Below, in pieces: positions 24,167-33,531 of a DNA stretch of 64,000 nt (positions are counted from its first letter, which is position 1; every line of letters begins with the position of its first letter). Source of the DNA: Streptomyces canus (GTDB lineage: Bacteria; Actinomycetota; Actinomycetes; Streptomycetales; Streptomycetaceae). The translations under genes and the position numbers were made by a program. The notes beneath the pieces were generated by a model. The model was not told where the DNA came from and ran no database searches. It saw only the letters and a list, made by a program, of their open reading frames with translations. The DNA is taken from contig NZ_CP107989.1 of NCBI RefSeq assembly GCF_041435015.1, forward strand, positions 4,774,001 through 4,838,000, in the 5' to 3' direction.

Positions 24167-26086
24167 GTGGGGAGCGTTCCGAACCAGAGTCCAGGGCTGC
24201 CGGGTGACGCGGCCGCGCACATGGTGGTGTGCGGGGACGACGGGCTCGCGCACCGGCTGGCGGCCGAGCTCAGAGGGGTCTACGGCGAGCAGGTCACGCT
24301 CGTCGTGCCGGCCTCCGAACGGTCCGTGCGGCCACCGGTGGTCGTACGGGCCCGAGCCGCGTCCGCGCTGCTCGACCGGGTGGTGACGGCGGCAGCCGGC
24401 CTGACCGGCAACGGGGGCGGCGGCAACAGCGGTACCGCCCCCGCCACCGAACCCCCGGGCGGCATACGGCTGATGGAGGCCGCCGAACCGAACGAGGCCG
24501 CGCTCGCCGAGGCGGGCGTGGAGCGGGCGCACGCGCTCGCGCTCGTGTACGACGACGACGAGACCAACATCCGTGCCGCCCTCACCGCCCGCCGCCTCAA
24601 CCCCCGGCTGCGGCTGGTGCTGCGGCTCTACAACCGGCGCCTCGGCCAGCACATCGAGGAACTCCTCGACCAGGCCGCCGCGTTGGCCTCCGGCGAGGGG
24701 GCGGGCGACCTGGCCGACGGTTCCGGGTTCGACGCCTCCACGACCGTGCTCTCCGACGCCGACACGGCCGCGCCCGCGCTGGCCGCCACCGCCCTGACCG
24801 GCACCAGCAAGGTGCTCCAGACCGGCGGCCTGCTGCTGCGGGCGGTCGAACGGCCGCCGTCCGGGGCCGGGGCGAGCGCCGACCCGGGTCTTGCCACGCT
24901 CGCCCTGCTGTCACCGACCGACAGTGCCGGGCCCGGCGGTGACCAGGGGCCGACGCTGCTGCCGGACGCGGCGGCGGTACGGGACGGCGGCGGGCGTGCG
25001 ACTGTCGTACTGGAACAGGTGTCGTACGCCGGGCCCTCCTTGCCCGACGGGCGGGGTGTGATGCCGTGGTTCGCCTCGCTGTTCTCGCGGCGGCTGCGGT
25101 GGTCGCTGGCGGGGATGGTGGGATGCGTGGTCGCGCTCGCCGTCGCGCTCTGGCTGGTGACCGGTATCCATCCCCTGCGCGCCTTCTATCTGACGCTGCT
25201 CGATCTGTTCGCGATCGACGACCCCGCGATCGGGGAGTCCGTCGGGCGGCAGATCCTCCAACTGCTGTCCGGGCTTGCCGGGTTGCTGCTCCTTCCGGTG
25301 CTCCTCGCGGCGGTCCTGGAAGCGCTCGGCACCTTCCGCACCGCGTCCTCCCTGCGCAAACCGCCCCGTGGTCTCGGCGGACATGTCGTGCTGCTCGGGC
25401 TCGGCAAGATCGGCACCCGGGTGCTGACGCGGCTGCGGGAGCTGAACATCCCCGTGGTCTGCGTCGAGTCCGACCCCGAGGCCCGCGGACTCGCCACCGC
25501 CCGACGGCTGCGGGTGCCGGTGGTGCTCGGTGACGTCACCCAGGAAGGGGTCCTGGAGGCCGCCAAGATCCACCGTGCCCATGCGCTGCTCGCGGTGACC
25601 AGCGCGGACACGACGAATCTCGAGGCGGTGCTGTACGCGCGGGCCGTGCGGCCCGATCTGCGGGTGGTGCTGCGGCTGTACGACGACGACTTCGCGACGG
25701 CGGTGTACCGGACCCTGCGGGCCGCCCACCCCCGGGCTTCCACCCGGAGCCGGAGTGTCTCCCATCTGGCGGCTCCCGCCTTCGCCGGGGCGATGATGGG
25801 GAGGCAGATCCTGGGGGCGTTCCCGGTCGAGCGGCGGGTGCTGCTGTTCGCGGCGGTGGATGTGGGCGGGCATCCCCAACTGGAGGGGCGGACGGTCGGC
25901 GAGGCGTTCCGGGCGGGGTCCTGGCGGGTGCTGGCGCGGGAGGAGTCCGGGGACTCTCCGGGACTGGCGTGGGACCTGCCGGACACGTATGTGCTGCAGG
26001 CGGCGGATCGGGTGGTGCTGGCGGCGACTCGGCGGGGGCTCGCGGAGTTGCTGGGGCGCAGGGGACGGGAGCGGGCGGGGGCATAG
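24167..26086 (+). CDS. Two-TM protein with two RCK (TrkA-N) domains, CASTOR-like
   Basis: A 639-aa protein. An N-terminal nucleotide-binding domain (HMVVCGDDGLAHRLAAEL ... ALVYDDDETNIRAALTARRL) is followed by two hydrophobic spans (SLAGMVGCVVALAVALWLV, about 310-330; LLSGLAGLLLLPVLLAAVLE, about 365-385) and a second TrkA-N domain (GHVVLLGLGKIGTRVL ... VVLGDVTQEGVLEAA). This order fits ion channels of the CASTOR/POLLUX type or K+ channel-like regulators. The loop between spans lacks TVGYG, so K+ selectivity is doubtful. GTG 24167 is a tentative start; ATG 24221 is possible. Convergent with the S9 peptidase. Confidence 0.82.
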   Translation: MGSVPNQSPGLPGDAAAHMVVCGDDGLAHRLAAELRGVYGEQVTLVVPASERSVRPPVVVRARAASALLDRVVTAAAGLTGNGGGGNSGTAPATEPPGGIRLMEAAEPNEAALAEAGVERAHALALVYDDDETNIRAALTARRLNPRLRLVLRLYNRRLGQHIEELLDQAAALASGEGAGDLADGSGFDASTTVLSDADTAAPALAATALTGTSKVLQTGGLLLRAVERPPSGAGASADPGLATLALLSPTDSAGPGGDQGPTLLPDAAAVRDGGGRATVVLEQVSYAGPSLPDGRGVMPWFASLFSRRLRWSLAGMVGCVVALAVALWLVTGIHPLRAFYLTLLDLFAIDDPAIGESVGRQILQLLSGLAGLLLLPVLLAAVLEALGTFRTASSLRKPPRGLGGHVVLLGLGKIGTRVLTRLRELNIPVVCVESDPEARGLATARRLRVPVVLGDVTQEGVLEAAKIHRAHALLAVTSADTTNLEAVLYARAVRPDLRVVLRLYDDDFATAVYRTLRAAHPRASTRSRSVSHLAAPAFAGAMMGRQILGAFPVERRVLLFAAVDVGGHPQLEGRTVGEAFRAGSWRVLAREESGDSPGLAWDLPDTYVLQAADRVVLAATRRGLAELLGRRGRERAGA

Positions 26087-26116
26087 CCGTTCGTTGCGGG
26101 CTGCGGGGCGGTGGGG

Positions 26117-26212
26117 GGCTGGTCGCGCAGTTCCCCGCCCCCCTTGAGTGGGTACAGCTCGGCCGACTTCAAGTGCACCCACCCAGCGGCGCGGGGAACT
26201 GTGCGACCAGCC
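26117..26212. repeat. Intergenic inverted repeat of the type common in Streptomyces
   Basis: A 22-bp arm at 26117-26138 (GGCTGGTCGCGCAGTTCCCC plus GC) matches, with one mismatch, the complement at 26191-26212, around a 52-base centre. It lies between two convergent genes. I recognise this arm as a palindrome scattered between Streptomyces genes; it probably acts as a bidirectional terminator. Confidence 0.85.
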
Positions 26213-26245
26213 ACAACGAACCCGCAGACGAAATTCCCGCCGTCG

Positions 26246-28060
26246 CTACCCCAAATACCTCGCCGCGAAGTCCAGTTCCAGCCTCACCTGCTTGATCCGC
26301 TCGTCCACCACCAGCGACCCGTGACCCGCGTCGTACCGGTACACCTCGTGCACCGCCCCCCTCGACTCCAGCCGCTTCACGTAGTTGTCGACCTGGCGGA
26401 TCGGGCACCGCGGGTCGTTGACGCCCGCCGAGATGTACACCGGAGCCTTGACCTGGTCCACGTACGTCAAGGGGGACGACGCCTCGAAGCGCTCCGGCAC
26501 CTCCTCCGGCGTACCGCCCAGCAATGTACGGTCCATCGCCTTCAGCGCTTCCATCTCGTCGTGGAACGCCGTGACATAGTCCGCGACCGGCACCGCCGCG
26601 ATCCCCAGGGCCCATGCCTCCGGCTGGGTGCCCAGGCCGAGGAGCGTGAGGTAGCCGCCCCAGGAACCCCCGGTGAGGATCAGCCGCTCGGGGTCGGCGA
26701 GGCCGGAGCCGATCGCCCACTCCCTGACCGCCGCGATGTCCTCCAGCTCGATCAGACCGACCCGGTGCTTGAGCGCGTCGGTCCACGCACGTCCGTACCC
26801 CGTGGAGCCGCGGTAGTTGACCCGGACGACCGCGTACCCGTGGTCCACCCACGCCGCCGGGCCCGCCGCGAACGAGTCGCTGTCGTGCCAGGTCGGACCG
26901 CCGTGGATGTCGAAGACCGTCGGCAGCGGCCCCGTCGCGCCGGCGGGCTTCTGGACCAGGGCGTGGATCCGGCCGCCCGGGCCGTCCACCCACACGTCCT
27001 CCACCGGTACCGAACCGGGGGACTTCAGACCCGGCGGGTCCAGCACCACCTCACCCGTCGTCGAGCGCACCGCCGACGGCTCGGCGGCCGAGGACCACAG
27101 ATACTCCACGCTGCCGTCGGGGCGGGCCGTCGCCCCGGAGACGGAACCGGGCGGGGTCGGGACCTTCTCGAGTTTGCCGCTCGCCAGGTCGTACCGGAAG
27201 AGCTCGCTGCGGGCCTCGAAGCTGTGCGCGATGAGCAGGCCGGTGCCGTCCGGATACCACTCGGCGCCGACGTCACCGGGCAGGTCCAGGTCGAGGTCGG
27301 TCTCCTCGCACGTGGCCACGTCCCACACCAGCGGCTCCCAACGGCCGCGCCGCTGATGGCCGATGAGCAGCCGGGTGTCGCCGTCGACCGGGGCGAAGCC
27401 CAGGACCTCCAGGCCCAGTTCCTCGGTGCCGCCCTTGGTGTCGTCGAGCTCGGCGACCGCCGTGCCGTCGGGGCGCAGCACGCGCAGCGCCGAGTGCATC
27501 GCGTCGCCGTGCTCGGTGTGTTCGACCGCGATCAGCGAGCCGTCGTGGGAGAGGTCGCCGACGCCCGCCGACTCGCGGTGCCGGTAGATCTCCACCGGGT
27601 CCTGGCCGGTGCGCACGAGGTGGATGGAGGTGCCCTCGTCGTCGGTCGAACAGCCCACGACGGCCGTACGGCCGTCCCGGCCCAGGGCCACGCCCGCCGG
27701 GTAGGAGGCCTCGAGACCGGGCGCGGCGAGCTCGTCCGCGCCGCCTTCGAAGGGCTGGCGGCGCCAGACGCCGAACTCGTCGCCGTCCTTGTCGTCGAAC
27801 CACCAGATCCAGGCGCCGTCCGGGGAGAGCACGCCGTCCGTCGTGCCGTTCGGCCGGTCCGTCACCTGGCGCTGTCCGCCCGTCGCCCGGTCCCAGGCGT
27901 ACAGCTCGTACGTCCCCGTGGCGTTGGAGACGAACAAGGACCGGTCGGGGGCGTCCTCCGCCCAGTCGGGCAGGGAGACCCGGGGCGCCCGGAAGCGCTT
28001 CTCCCAGTCCGGCATGTCGTTCTTCCGCTCGGCCGCGGCGGACCCGTTGCTCTCAGTCAT
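26246..28060 (-). CDS. S9-family prolyl oligopeptidase-like serine peptidase
   Basis: A 604-aa protein with an N-terminal beta-propeller (repeated DGAWIWWFDD, DGRTAVVG, DGTGLLIAHS strands to about 350) and a C-terminal alpha/beta hydrolase domain starting near TVFDIHGGPTWH. The triad is visible: nucleophile Ser in GGSWGGYLTLL, Asp in SAGVNDPRCPI, His in DAGHGSLV. No signal peptide, so it is cytosolic. It would cleave small peptides or acylaminoacyl peptides. ATG at 28060. Its 3' end faces the TrkA-like gene across the palindromic repeat. Confidence 0.93.
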   Translation of the reverse strand: MTESNGSAAAERKNDMPDWEKRFRAPRVSLPDWAEDAPDRSLFVSNATGTYELYAWDRATGGQRQVTDRPNGTTDGVLSPDGAWIWWFDDKDGDEFGVWRRQPFEGGADELAAPGLEASYPAGVALGRDGRTAVVGCSTDDEGTSIHLVRTGQDPVEIYRHRESAGVGDLSHDGSLIAVEHTEHGDAMHSALRVLRPDGTAVAELDDTKGGTEELGLEVLGFAPVDGDTRLLIGHQRRGRWEPLVWDVATCEETDLDLDLPGDVGAEWYPDGTGLLIAHSFEARSELFRYDLASGKLEKVPTPPGSVSGATARPDGSVEYLWSSAAEPSAVRSTTGEVVLDPPGLKSPGSVPVEDVWVDGPGGRIHALVQKPAGATGPLPTVFDIHGGPTWHDSDSFAAGPAAWVDHGYAVVRVNYRGSTGYGRAWTDALKHRVGLIELEDIAAVREWAIGSGLADPERLILTGGSWGGYLTLLGLGTQPEAWALGIAAVPVADYVTAFHDEMEALKAMDRTLLGGTPEEVPERFEASSPLTYVDQVKAPVYISAGVNDPRCPIRQVDNYVKRLESRGAVHEVYRYDAGHGSLVVDERIKQVRLELDFAARYLG

Positions 28061-28211
28061 GACCCCATACTGCCTGCCTTCACAGACAATGCGCAGACGA
28101 GGTCCCCAGCCTGTGGAAAACTTCTACCAGCCGCTTACCCGAACCCGTCCGACCAGGTCGAAAAGGCCGGCCGGGGGCCCGTTGTCAGTGGCCGGGTGCA
28201 CACTCGTCCCC

Positions 28212-28586
28212 ATGACCGATCTGCGCAAGACCGTCGAGAGTTTCTGGGCCTTCGCCGAGGCCCGCGACTGGACTGCGTTCGCGGACATCCTGGCCGAGGA
28301 CGTCGTCTACACCCTGCCGCAGACCCGCGAGCGCATCAGCGGACGGGAGCGGTACGTCGAGTTCAACCGTGAGTACCCGGGCGACTGGCATCTGCGGGTC
28401 GAGCGGATCGTCGCCGAACCCGGCCAGGTCGTGACCTGGGTCCACTTCACGGTGGGTCTGGAGGAGATGTACGCCATCTCCTTCTTCACCGGGGACGAGA
28501 GCGGCCGTATATCCACCATCACGGACTTCTGGCCGGAGCCGTACGAGCCCCCGGCGGGCCGGGACCACCTGACGGAGAGGTACTGA
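28212..28586 (+). CDS. SnoaL-like (NTF2-fold) protein
   Basis: A 124-aa NTF2-like protein: the N-terminal helix pair (TVESFWAFAEARDWTAFADIL), then DVVYTLPQTRERISGRERYVEFNREYP and the curved sheet (DWHLRVERIVAEPGQVVTWV, YAISFFTGDESGRISTITDFWPE). Acidic and His residues line the usual pocket, but no specific catalytic set can be assigned. Many relatives are polyketide cyclases or unknowns. Divergent from the S9 peptidase. The gene ends at the right edge of a TnpB-family remnant. Confidence 0.85.
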   Translation: MTDLRKTVESFWAFAEARDWTAFADILAEDVVYTLPQTRERISGRERYVEFNREYPGDWHLRVERIVAEPGQVVTWVHFTVGLEEMYAISFFTGDESGRISTITDFWPEPYEPPAGRDHLTERY

Positions 28587-28589
28587 CCG

Positions 28590-29400
28590 TTCCTAAAGAC
28601 TGAGCGAGAGTGGAGTCCTGTTGCCAGGCCTCATGCTCAGCCGAACGCCCCGAACGGTGTTGGGCGTTCTGGTTGCCCGCGTTCGCTCCGCATCCGGCGC
28701 CGACGGATCGTGTCCGTGGTCCGGGAACGGGAGGGCGGGGTCCCTCACGCCCAAGGACACACCGGTCGGCCTGGACGGTCCGATGCCCCACACGATCACT
28801 CCGGTCGTGTGGGGGCGGTGTCGTCCGTCGCCGGATCGGGTGCCCTTGGGCGCGCCTGCCGATCGCCACGGCGGCAGCGTCGTGGCGAGTGGTCTTCCTG
28901 TTGTCGTGGGTGAGTGCCTTCTGCCAGTGCTGGGCGCCCCAGCGGCTGGTGTAGGCCGGGTCCACGGCGATGATCGTGATGCCGGTCTGGTCGGCCCTCG
29001 AGGTCAGCCGGGCGCGGAGCTTGCCGGTGGGCATGCCGGAGATGAGCTGCCTGAACCGTTTGCGCCTGCCGTGTTTCTCGCGGGTCTTCTCTGTCGTGAA
29101 GTCCAGGTCTTCAACCGCGATGGCCTTCACGCCGCAGGTCCTGGCCCAGTGCAGCAGCCGGGTGAGGGCGTGGCGAACCTGGGCATCACGGTGATCGGCG
29201 GTGCCCGTGAGGTCATAGAAGAACCGGCGGGGGCTGCCGGTCGGGTTGCCGTGGACATCGAGGCGCCAGGCGGCGAGGTGGTCGGCGTTCATGTCGACGC
29301 CGATCACACCGTGCGCGAGGGCGGCGGCGATCGGTACGGCTTGGGAGATCCGGATCTGCCAGGCGGCGGTCACATACCAGTCACACCCCAGCAGTTCCCA
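28590..29400 (-). mobile_element. Truncated TnpB-family (IS605-type) transposase remnant
   Basis: The minus frame over about 29400-28690 carries RuvC-like motifs: Asp in HGVIGVDMNADHLAAWRLD, Glu in AIAVEDLDFT and Asp in TRHDAAAVAIGRR, plus VDPAYTSRWGAQHW. The N-terminal part of the usual 400-aa protein (before about 29400) is missing, and the frame runs past its expected end into the SnoaL gene, implying a frameshift near 28700-28800; the tail typical of the family (PNTVRGVRLSMRPGNRT) reads in another frame. The right end (complement of ATTCT-free CTTTAGGAACGG) abuts the SnoaL stop. No TnpA gene is present. Confidence 0.8.
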
Positions 29401-29444
29401 ACCCCGCGCCCCGCCGCCCCGGGGCGGCCCCGTACCGTGGGAGT

Positions 29445-30257
29445 GTGTACCGGTTTCTGCTGACACCCCGCTGGTTTGGCATCAACGTCTTCGTGCTGCT
29501 CGCCATCCCGTTCTGCATCTTCATGGGGTCGTGGCAGCTGAGCCGGTTCGAGGACCGGATGACGGCGAGCCGGGACGCCGAGCAGCAGGTCAGCATGGAC
29601 GCGCGGGAGGCCGCGCGGCCGCTGGCCGAGCTGCTGCCGGTGGACAAGGCGACCTCCGGCAAGCAGGTCACCGCGACCGGGCGCTACGACAAGCAGCTGC
29701 TCGTCCCCGACCGGCAACTGGACGACCGCGAGGGCTATTACATCCTGACCCTGCTGCGCACGGACAACGGCAAGGCCCTGCCCGTGGTCCGGGGCTGGCT
29801 GCCGGGCACCCCCGATGCGGCCAAGGCCCCGGCCCCGCCGAAGGGCGAGGTCACCGTCACCGGTGCGCTCCAGGCGTCGGAGACCCCCGGGGACAACGGC
29901 GTCAGTGCCCAGGGCGGTCTTCCGGCCGGGCAGACCGCGGCGATCAGCGCGGCCTCACTGATCAACCTCGTGCCGTACGGCGTGTACGACGCGTGGGTCA
30001 CCCTCAACACCGGTGACTCCGGGATGAACGCCGTACCGGCGACCGCGCCCGCCGACAGCGGGCTGGACCTCAAGGCCTTCCAGAACCTCGGCTACACCGG
30101 TGAGTGGTTCGTCTTCGCCGGCTTCGTGGTCTTCATGTGGTTCCGCCTGGTGCGCCGCGAGGTGGAGTTCATCCGGGACGCGGAACTGGGCATCCTCCCG
30201 GACGACGAGCAGCAGGAGCGGGACCAGGAGCAGCCGCAGGAGAAGGCGAGCGCCTGA
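29445..30257 (+). CDS. SURF1 family protein
   Basis: A 270-aa membrane protein with the SURF1 topology: an N-terminal TM (FGINVFVLLAIPFCIFMGSWQL) containing the conserved G-WQL-R, a large extracytoplasmic domain (VTATGRYDKQLLVPDR, LPVVRGWLP) and a C-terminal TM (GEWFVFAGFVVFMWFRL). SURF1 assists cytochrome c oxidase assembly (heme a site). The acidic Gln/Glu-rich tail is cytosolic. GTG start has TACCGT ending 6 bases before it and no clear RBS, so it may be leaderless. Confidence 0.92.
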   Translation: MYRFLLTPRWFGINVFVLLAIPFCIFMGSWQLSRFEDRMTASRDAEQQVSMDAREAARPLAELLPVDKATSGKQVTATGRYDKQLLVPDRQLDDREGYYILTLLRTDNGKALPVVRGWLPGTPDAAKAPAPPKGEVTVTGALQASETPGDNGVSAQGGLPAGQTAAISAASLINLVPYGVYDAWVTLNTGDSGMNAVPATAPADSGLDLKAFQNLGYTGEWFVFAGFVVFMWFRLVRREVEFIRDAELGILPDDEQQERDQEQPQEKASA

Positions 30258-30309
30258 ACCCGGGCGTCCCCCGACGCCCGTTCACCCCAGTCGAAGCCCG
30301 TTCAGGCCG

Positions 30310-31449
30310 TCACGAGGACGTGAGCAGGCCGGTCCAGTACACGACTCCCGCGCACGCGTTGGACACCGTCGTCGACACCGACGGTCCGCCGCCCTCCGCC
30401 GTGTTCGTCACCAGGACGCTCCCGTCGGCCGTGCCGTCCTCCGTGAGGAGCTGGGTGGAGGTGCCGGTGTCGCCGCCGGTGGAGGAGCCTTCGCTGGTGG
30501 AGGTGTCCGGGGAGGTCGTGGGGTCGGGGCTGGGGTCGGTCGAGGGTTCCGTGGTGGGGCACGTCTCGGACGGCACCCAGGCGAACTTCACGTCGTAGGA
30601 GGAACCCGGCTGCAGCAGCAGCTGGGAGACCTCCTGGGACGGGTCGGGCAGCCCGGCCGACGCCGCGTCTCCGGAGACGTGCCGCGCTGCGCTGATCTTG
30701 TTCGCGTCGGCCGCGCCCTGAGCGGCGGGGGTCACGATGCCGGGACCGGTGACCGAGCAGGCGGCGGTGGAGCCGTTGGTGATGTGGAACGTGCCGTAGA
30801 CCGTCCCGGAGGCGTCGGGCACCGCGGTGCTCGCCGTCGGTGTGCCGAGCTGTGCGGCCGTACAGACCGGGGCGCTCGCGGCAGCCGTGGTGGAGGGGTC
30901 GGTGCCGCTGCTCGCTCCGGTGCTCGCGCCCGCGGACTTGCCCTTGTCGGCGTCCTTGGACTCGCCCTTGCCCTTGTCCTCGGTCTTGCCCGCGGAACCG
31001 CCGGAGGTGGACTCGCCGCCCGCCTCCTGCTTGCCCTGGCCGGCGCCGCCCTGCATCTGGGAGGCGTGCCCGGCGTTGGAGGTGTTGGCACTGGTGCCGG
31101 TGGAGGAGACGTGCACGACGGCGGGGATCGCGGTGCCGATGAAGAGGGCAGCGGCCGCCATGCCGACGACGGCCTGTCGCTTGCGTGCCCGCCGGGCGGG
31201 TACCGCCTTGCGCAGATGGTCCAGGGTGCCGTCACTCGGCTCCATCTCCTGGACCGCCTGGTGCAGCAGCCGCCGCAGTGCCAGCTCGTCCGAGTCGAAC
31301 TCCCCCGTGGAGATCGGATCGTCGGGGCCGTGATTCACAGTTCCGTTCCCAGCGTGCGATTGCTTGTGCTCTTGCTGCGCCGACCAGGTCGGCTCGTGCC
31401 GGCCGTCCTGCGTCGGCTCATGGCGCCGCTCCTCAGGATCCGTGCTCAC
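30310..31449 (-). CDS. Membrane protein, probable anti-sigma partner of the ECF gene
   Basis: A 379-aa single-pass protein. The cytosolic part has a short sigma-binding-like helix (ELALRRLLHQAVQEMEPSDGTLDHLRKAVPARR) but no HxxxCxxC zinc motif. TM around residues 95-115 (AVVGMAAAALFIGTAIPAVV). The outside is a Ser/Gly/Lys-rich linker followed by a DUF4232-like beta domain (APVCTAAQLG, GTFHITNGSTAACSVTGPGI, LQPGSSYDVKFAW) and a Thr/Ser/Pro-rich segment. GTG start overlaps the sigma stop (GTGA). Role as anti-sigma is inferred from position. Confidence 0.75.
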   Translation of the reverse strand: MSTDPEERRHEPTQDGRHEPTWSAQQEHKQSHAGNGTVNHGPDDPISTGEFDSDELALRRLLHQAVQEMEPSDGTLDHLRKAVPARRARKRQAVVGMAAAALFIGTAIPAVVHVSSTGTSANTSNAGHASQMQGGAGQGKQEAGGESTSGGSAGKTEDKGKGESKDADKGKSAGASTGASSGTDPSTTAAASAPVCTAAQLGTPTASTAVPDASGTVYGTFHITNGSTAACSVTGPGIVTPAAQGAADANKISAARHVSGDAASAGLPDPSQEVSQLLLQPGSSYDVKFAWVPSETCPTTEPSTDPSPDPTTSPDTSTSEGSSTGGDTGTSTQLLTEDGTADGSVLVTNTAEGGGPSVSTTVSNACAGVVYWTGLLTSS

Positions 31450-32102
31450 ACCGGCTCCTCCATCGCGATCCGAAGCGCGGCGATCCCGCGGGAGCCGTAC
31501 GCCTTCACGGAGCCCAGGGAGATGCCGAGGGTGTCGGCGACCTGGGCCTCGGTCATGTCCGCGAAGTAGCGCAGGACCAGGACCTCGCGCTGGCGGCGCT
31601 GCAGGCCCTTCATCGCCTTGATGAGCGAGTCGCGCTCCAGCTGGTCGTACGCCCCCTCCTCGGCGCTCGCCATGTCGGGCATCGGCTTGGACAGCAACTT
31701 GAGTCCGAGGATGCGCCGGCGCAGGGCCGAGCGGGAGAGATTGACGACCGTCTGCCGCAGGTACGCGAGGGTCTTCTCCGGGTCGCGGACGCGTTTGCGT
31801 GCCGAGTGGACGCGGATGAAGGCCTCCTGGACGACGTCCTCGCAGGAGGCGGTGTCGTCGAGCAGGAGAGCGGCGAGACCCAGCAGCGAGCGGTAGTGCG
31901 CCCGGTAGGTCTCGGTGAGGTGGTCGACGGTGGTACCGGCTGCCGCCGCCTCCTCGGCGCCGTCACGCTGACTGGGTATGCGGGCGGGCCGCGCTGCGGG
32001 CATGGGCGCGATCACCGGCATGCCACCGGGCGCCCCGGGCCTGCGGGGCCGGAGGACAGCCGCGCCGCTCGGCGCGGCAGGGAAGTCGAGTACCTGAGCC
32101 AC
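31446..32102 (-). CDS. ECF sigma factor
   Basis: A 218-aa sigma-70 family protein. After a Pro/Ala-rich N-terminus of about 60 residues, region 2 is YRAHYRSLLGLAALLLDDTASCEDVVQEAFIRVH and region 4 is LQRRQREVLVLRYFADMTEAQVADTLGISLGSVKAYGSRGI. Regions 1 and 3 are absent, as in ECF factors. GTG start at 32102 with weak RBS. An upstream GGTTG-N4-CAACC element may be its control site. Coupled to the membrane gene that follows. Confidence 0.93.
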   Translation of the reverse strand: MAQVLDFPAAPSGAAVLRPRRPGAPGGMPVIAPMPAARPARIPSQRDGAEEAAAAGTTVDHLTETYRAHYRSLLGLAALLLDDTASCEDVVQEAFIRVHSARKRVRDPEKTLAYLRQTVVNLSRSALRRRILGLKLLSKPMPDMASAEEGAYDQLERDSLIKAMKGLQRRQREVLVLRYFADMTEAQVADTLGISLGSVKAYGSRGIAALRIAMEEPV

Positions 32103-32130
32103 GACAGTTGGACACGCTCACCCCGGTGAG

Positions 32131-32144
32131 GGTTGTACGCAACC
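32131..32144 (-). promoter_or_regulatory. Inverted repeat in the ECF sigma promoter region
   Basis: GGTTGTACGCAACC is a 5-bp inverted repeat with a 4-base centre located 29 bases before the start. It could be a -35-type ECF promoter element (AACC core) or a repressor site. Autoregulation is a guess from position. Confidence 0.45.
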
Positions 32145-32478
32145 GTCCATCTTCTCTCAGGCAGCACAACTGACCGTGCGTCGAACGCGCTCATGCCCTA
32201 CCCGCTCTTCCCCTGTGTCCTGAATGGCCGAGGCGTCCCCACGCCCCGTATGCATCCCCGCGCCCCTGAAAGGGCGTTCGCAAAGACGCTCCCCGCCCTT
32301 CGCACGGTTGCGAGGAGCGGGGAGGAAAATCTTCGGACGCCAAGGCGCCAGGATCAAGTGGTACGGACCATTAGTCCCACCACATGTCGCACACAGATCC
32401 TACAAAGCGTTCCGGCCATGGCCAGGACTTTTCCGGTAGGCACACCTGCGTACGACAGATCCGCCACCGGACGAAGGG
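32145..32478. other. Intergenic region with terminator-like hairpin
   Basis: No gene is seen between the sigma gene and asd. It contains the hairpin at 32289-32324; no RNA gene or repeat was identified. Confidence 0.4.
32289..32324 (-). terminator. Terminator-like hairpin after asd
   Basis: CTCCCCGC / GCGGGGAG (8 bp) encloses TCGCA / TGCGA (5 bp) with an internal loop. It lies 155 bases past the asd stop; it may end the lysC-asd transcript. Confidence 0.55.
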
Positions 32479-33531
32479 TCACACCAGCTCGGCAGCCACG
32501 AGCTCCGCGATCTGCGCGGTGTTGAGCGCGGCGCCCTTGCGTAGATTGTCTCCGCACACGAAGAGCTCGAGGGCGGTGGGGTCGTCGAGCGCCCGCCGCA
32601 CCCGCCCCACCCAGGTGGGATCGGTGCCGACGACATCGGCGGGGGTGGGGAACTCCCCGGCCGCCGGATCGTCGAAGAGGACGACCCCAGGGGCGGTCGC
32701 GAGGATCTCGCGCGCCTTGCGGACGGTGACCTGGCCCTCGAAGCGGGCGTGGACGGTGAGGGAGTGCACGGTGACCACCGGGACCCGCACACAGGTCACG
32801 GCGACCGGCAGCGCCGGCAGGCCCAGGATCTTGCGGGACTCGTCCCGCACCTTCATCTCCTCCGAGGACCAGCCGTCCTCGCGCAGCGAACCGGCCCACG
32901 GTACGACGTTGAGGGCGACCGGCTCCGGGAACGGCCCGGTGTGGTCGCCGACGGCCCGCCGTACGTCACCGGGGTGCGTCCCGAGCTCGGTGCCCGCGAC
33001 CATGGACAGCTGCCGCCTCAGGGTCTCGACACCCGCCCGGCCCGCACCGCTCACCGCCTGGTACGAGGACACCACAAGCTCCCGCAGCCCGAACTCGGCG
33101 TGCAGTGCGCCCAGGGCCACGATCATGGAGAGGGTCGTGCAGTTGGGGTTGGCGATGATCCCGCGCGGCCGCATCCGGGCCGCGTGCGGATTGACCTCGG
33201 GGACGACGAGGGGCACGTCCGGGTCCATCCGGAAGGCGCCGGAGTTGTCCACGACGACGGCACCGCGGGCGGCGGCGACGGGCGCCCACTGCGCGGCCAC
33301 CTCGTCCGGTACGTCGAACATCGCGACGTCGACCCCGTCGAAGGCCTCCTCCGACAGGGCCACCACCTCGACCTGCTCCCCGCGCACGGCCAGCTTGCGG
33401 CCGGCCGAGCGCGGGGAGGCGATCAGTCGGATCTCGCCCCAGATGTCCGCGTGCTGGGACAGGATCTGGAGCATGACCGTGCCGACGGCTCCGGTCGCGC
33501 CCACGACCGCGAGCGTCGGACGAAGGGTCAT
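32479..33531 (-). CDS. asd: Aspartate-semialdehyde dehydrogenase
   Basis: A 350-aa NADPH enzyme converting aspartyl phosphate to aspartate semialdehyde on the lysine/methionine/threonine route. It has the N-terminal Rossmann [16 protein letters not shown], catalytic Cys in [12 protein letters not shown], and the PHAARMR and VPVVTVHSL segments of bacterial Asd. The ATG overlaps the lysC stop (ATGA), and the two steps of the pathway are thus coupled. Confidence 0.96.
   Translation of the reverse strand: MTLRPTLAVVGATGAVGTVMLQILSQHADIWGEIRLIASPRSAGRKLAVRGEQVEVVALSEEAFDGVDVAMFDVPDEVAAQWAPVAAARGAVVVDNSGAFRMDPDVPLVVPEVNPHAARMRPRGIIANPNCTTLSMIVALGALHAEFGLRELVVSSYQAVSGAGRAGVETLRRQLSMVAGTELGTHPGDVRRAVGDHTGPFPEPVALNVVPWAGSLREDGWSSEEMKVRDESRKILGLPALPVAVTCVRVPVVTVHSLTVHARFEGQVTVRKAREILATAPGVVLFDDPAAGEFPTPADVVGTDPTWVGRVRRALDDPTALELFVCGDNLRKGAALNTAQIAELVAAELV

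Noticed and set aside
28090..28130. TGTGGAAAA as a DnaA box and possible origin
   Set aside because: A single imperfect box; no cluster of boxes, no dnaA or dnaN nearby.
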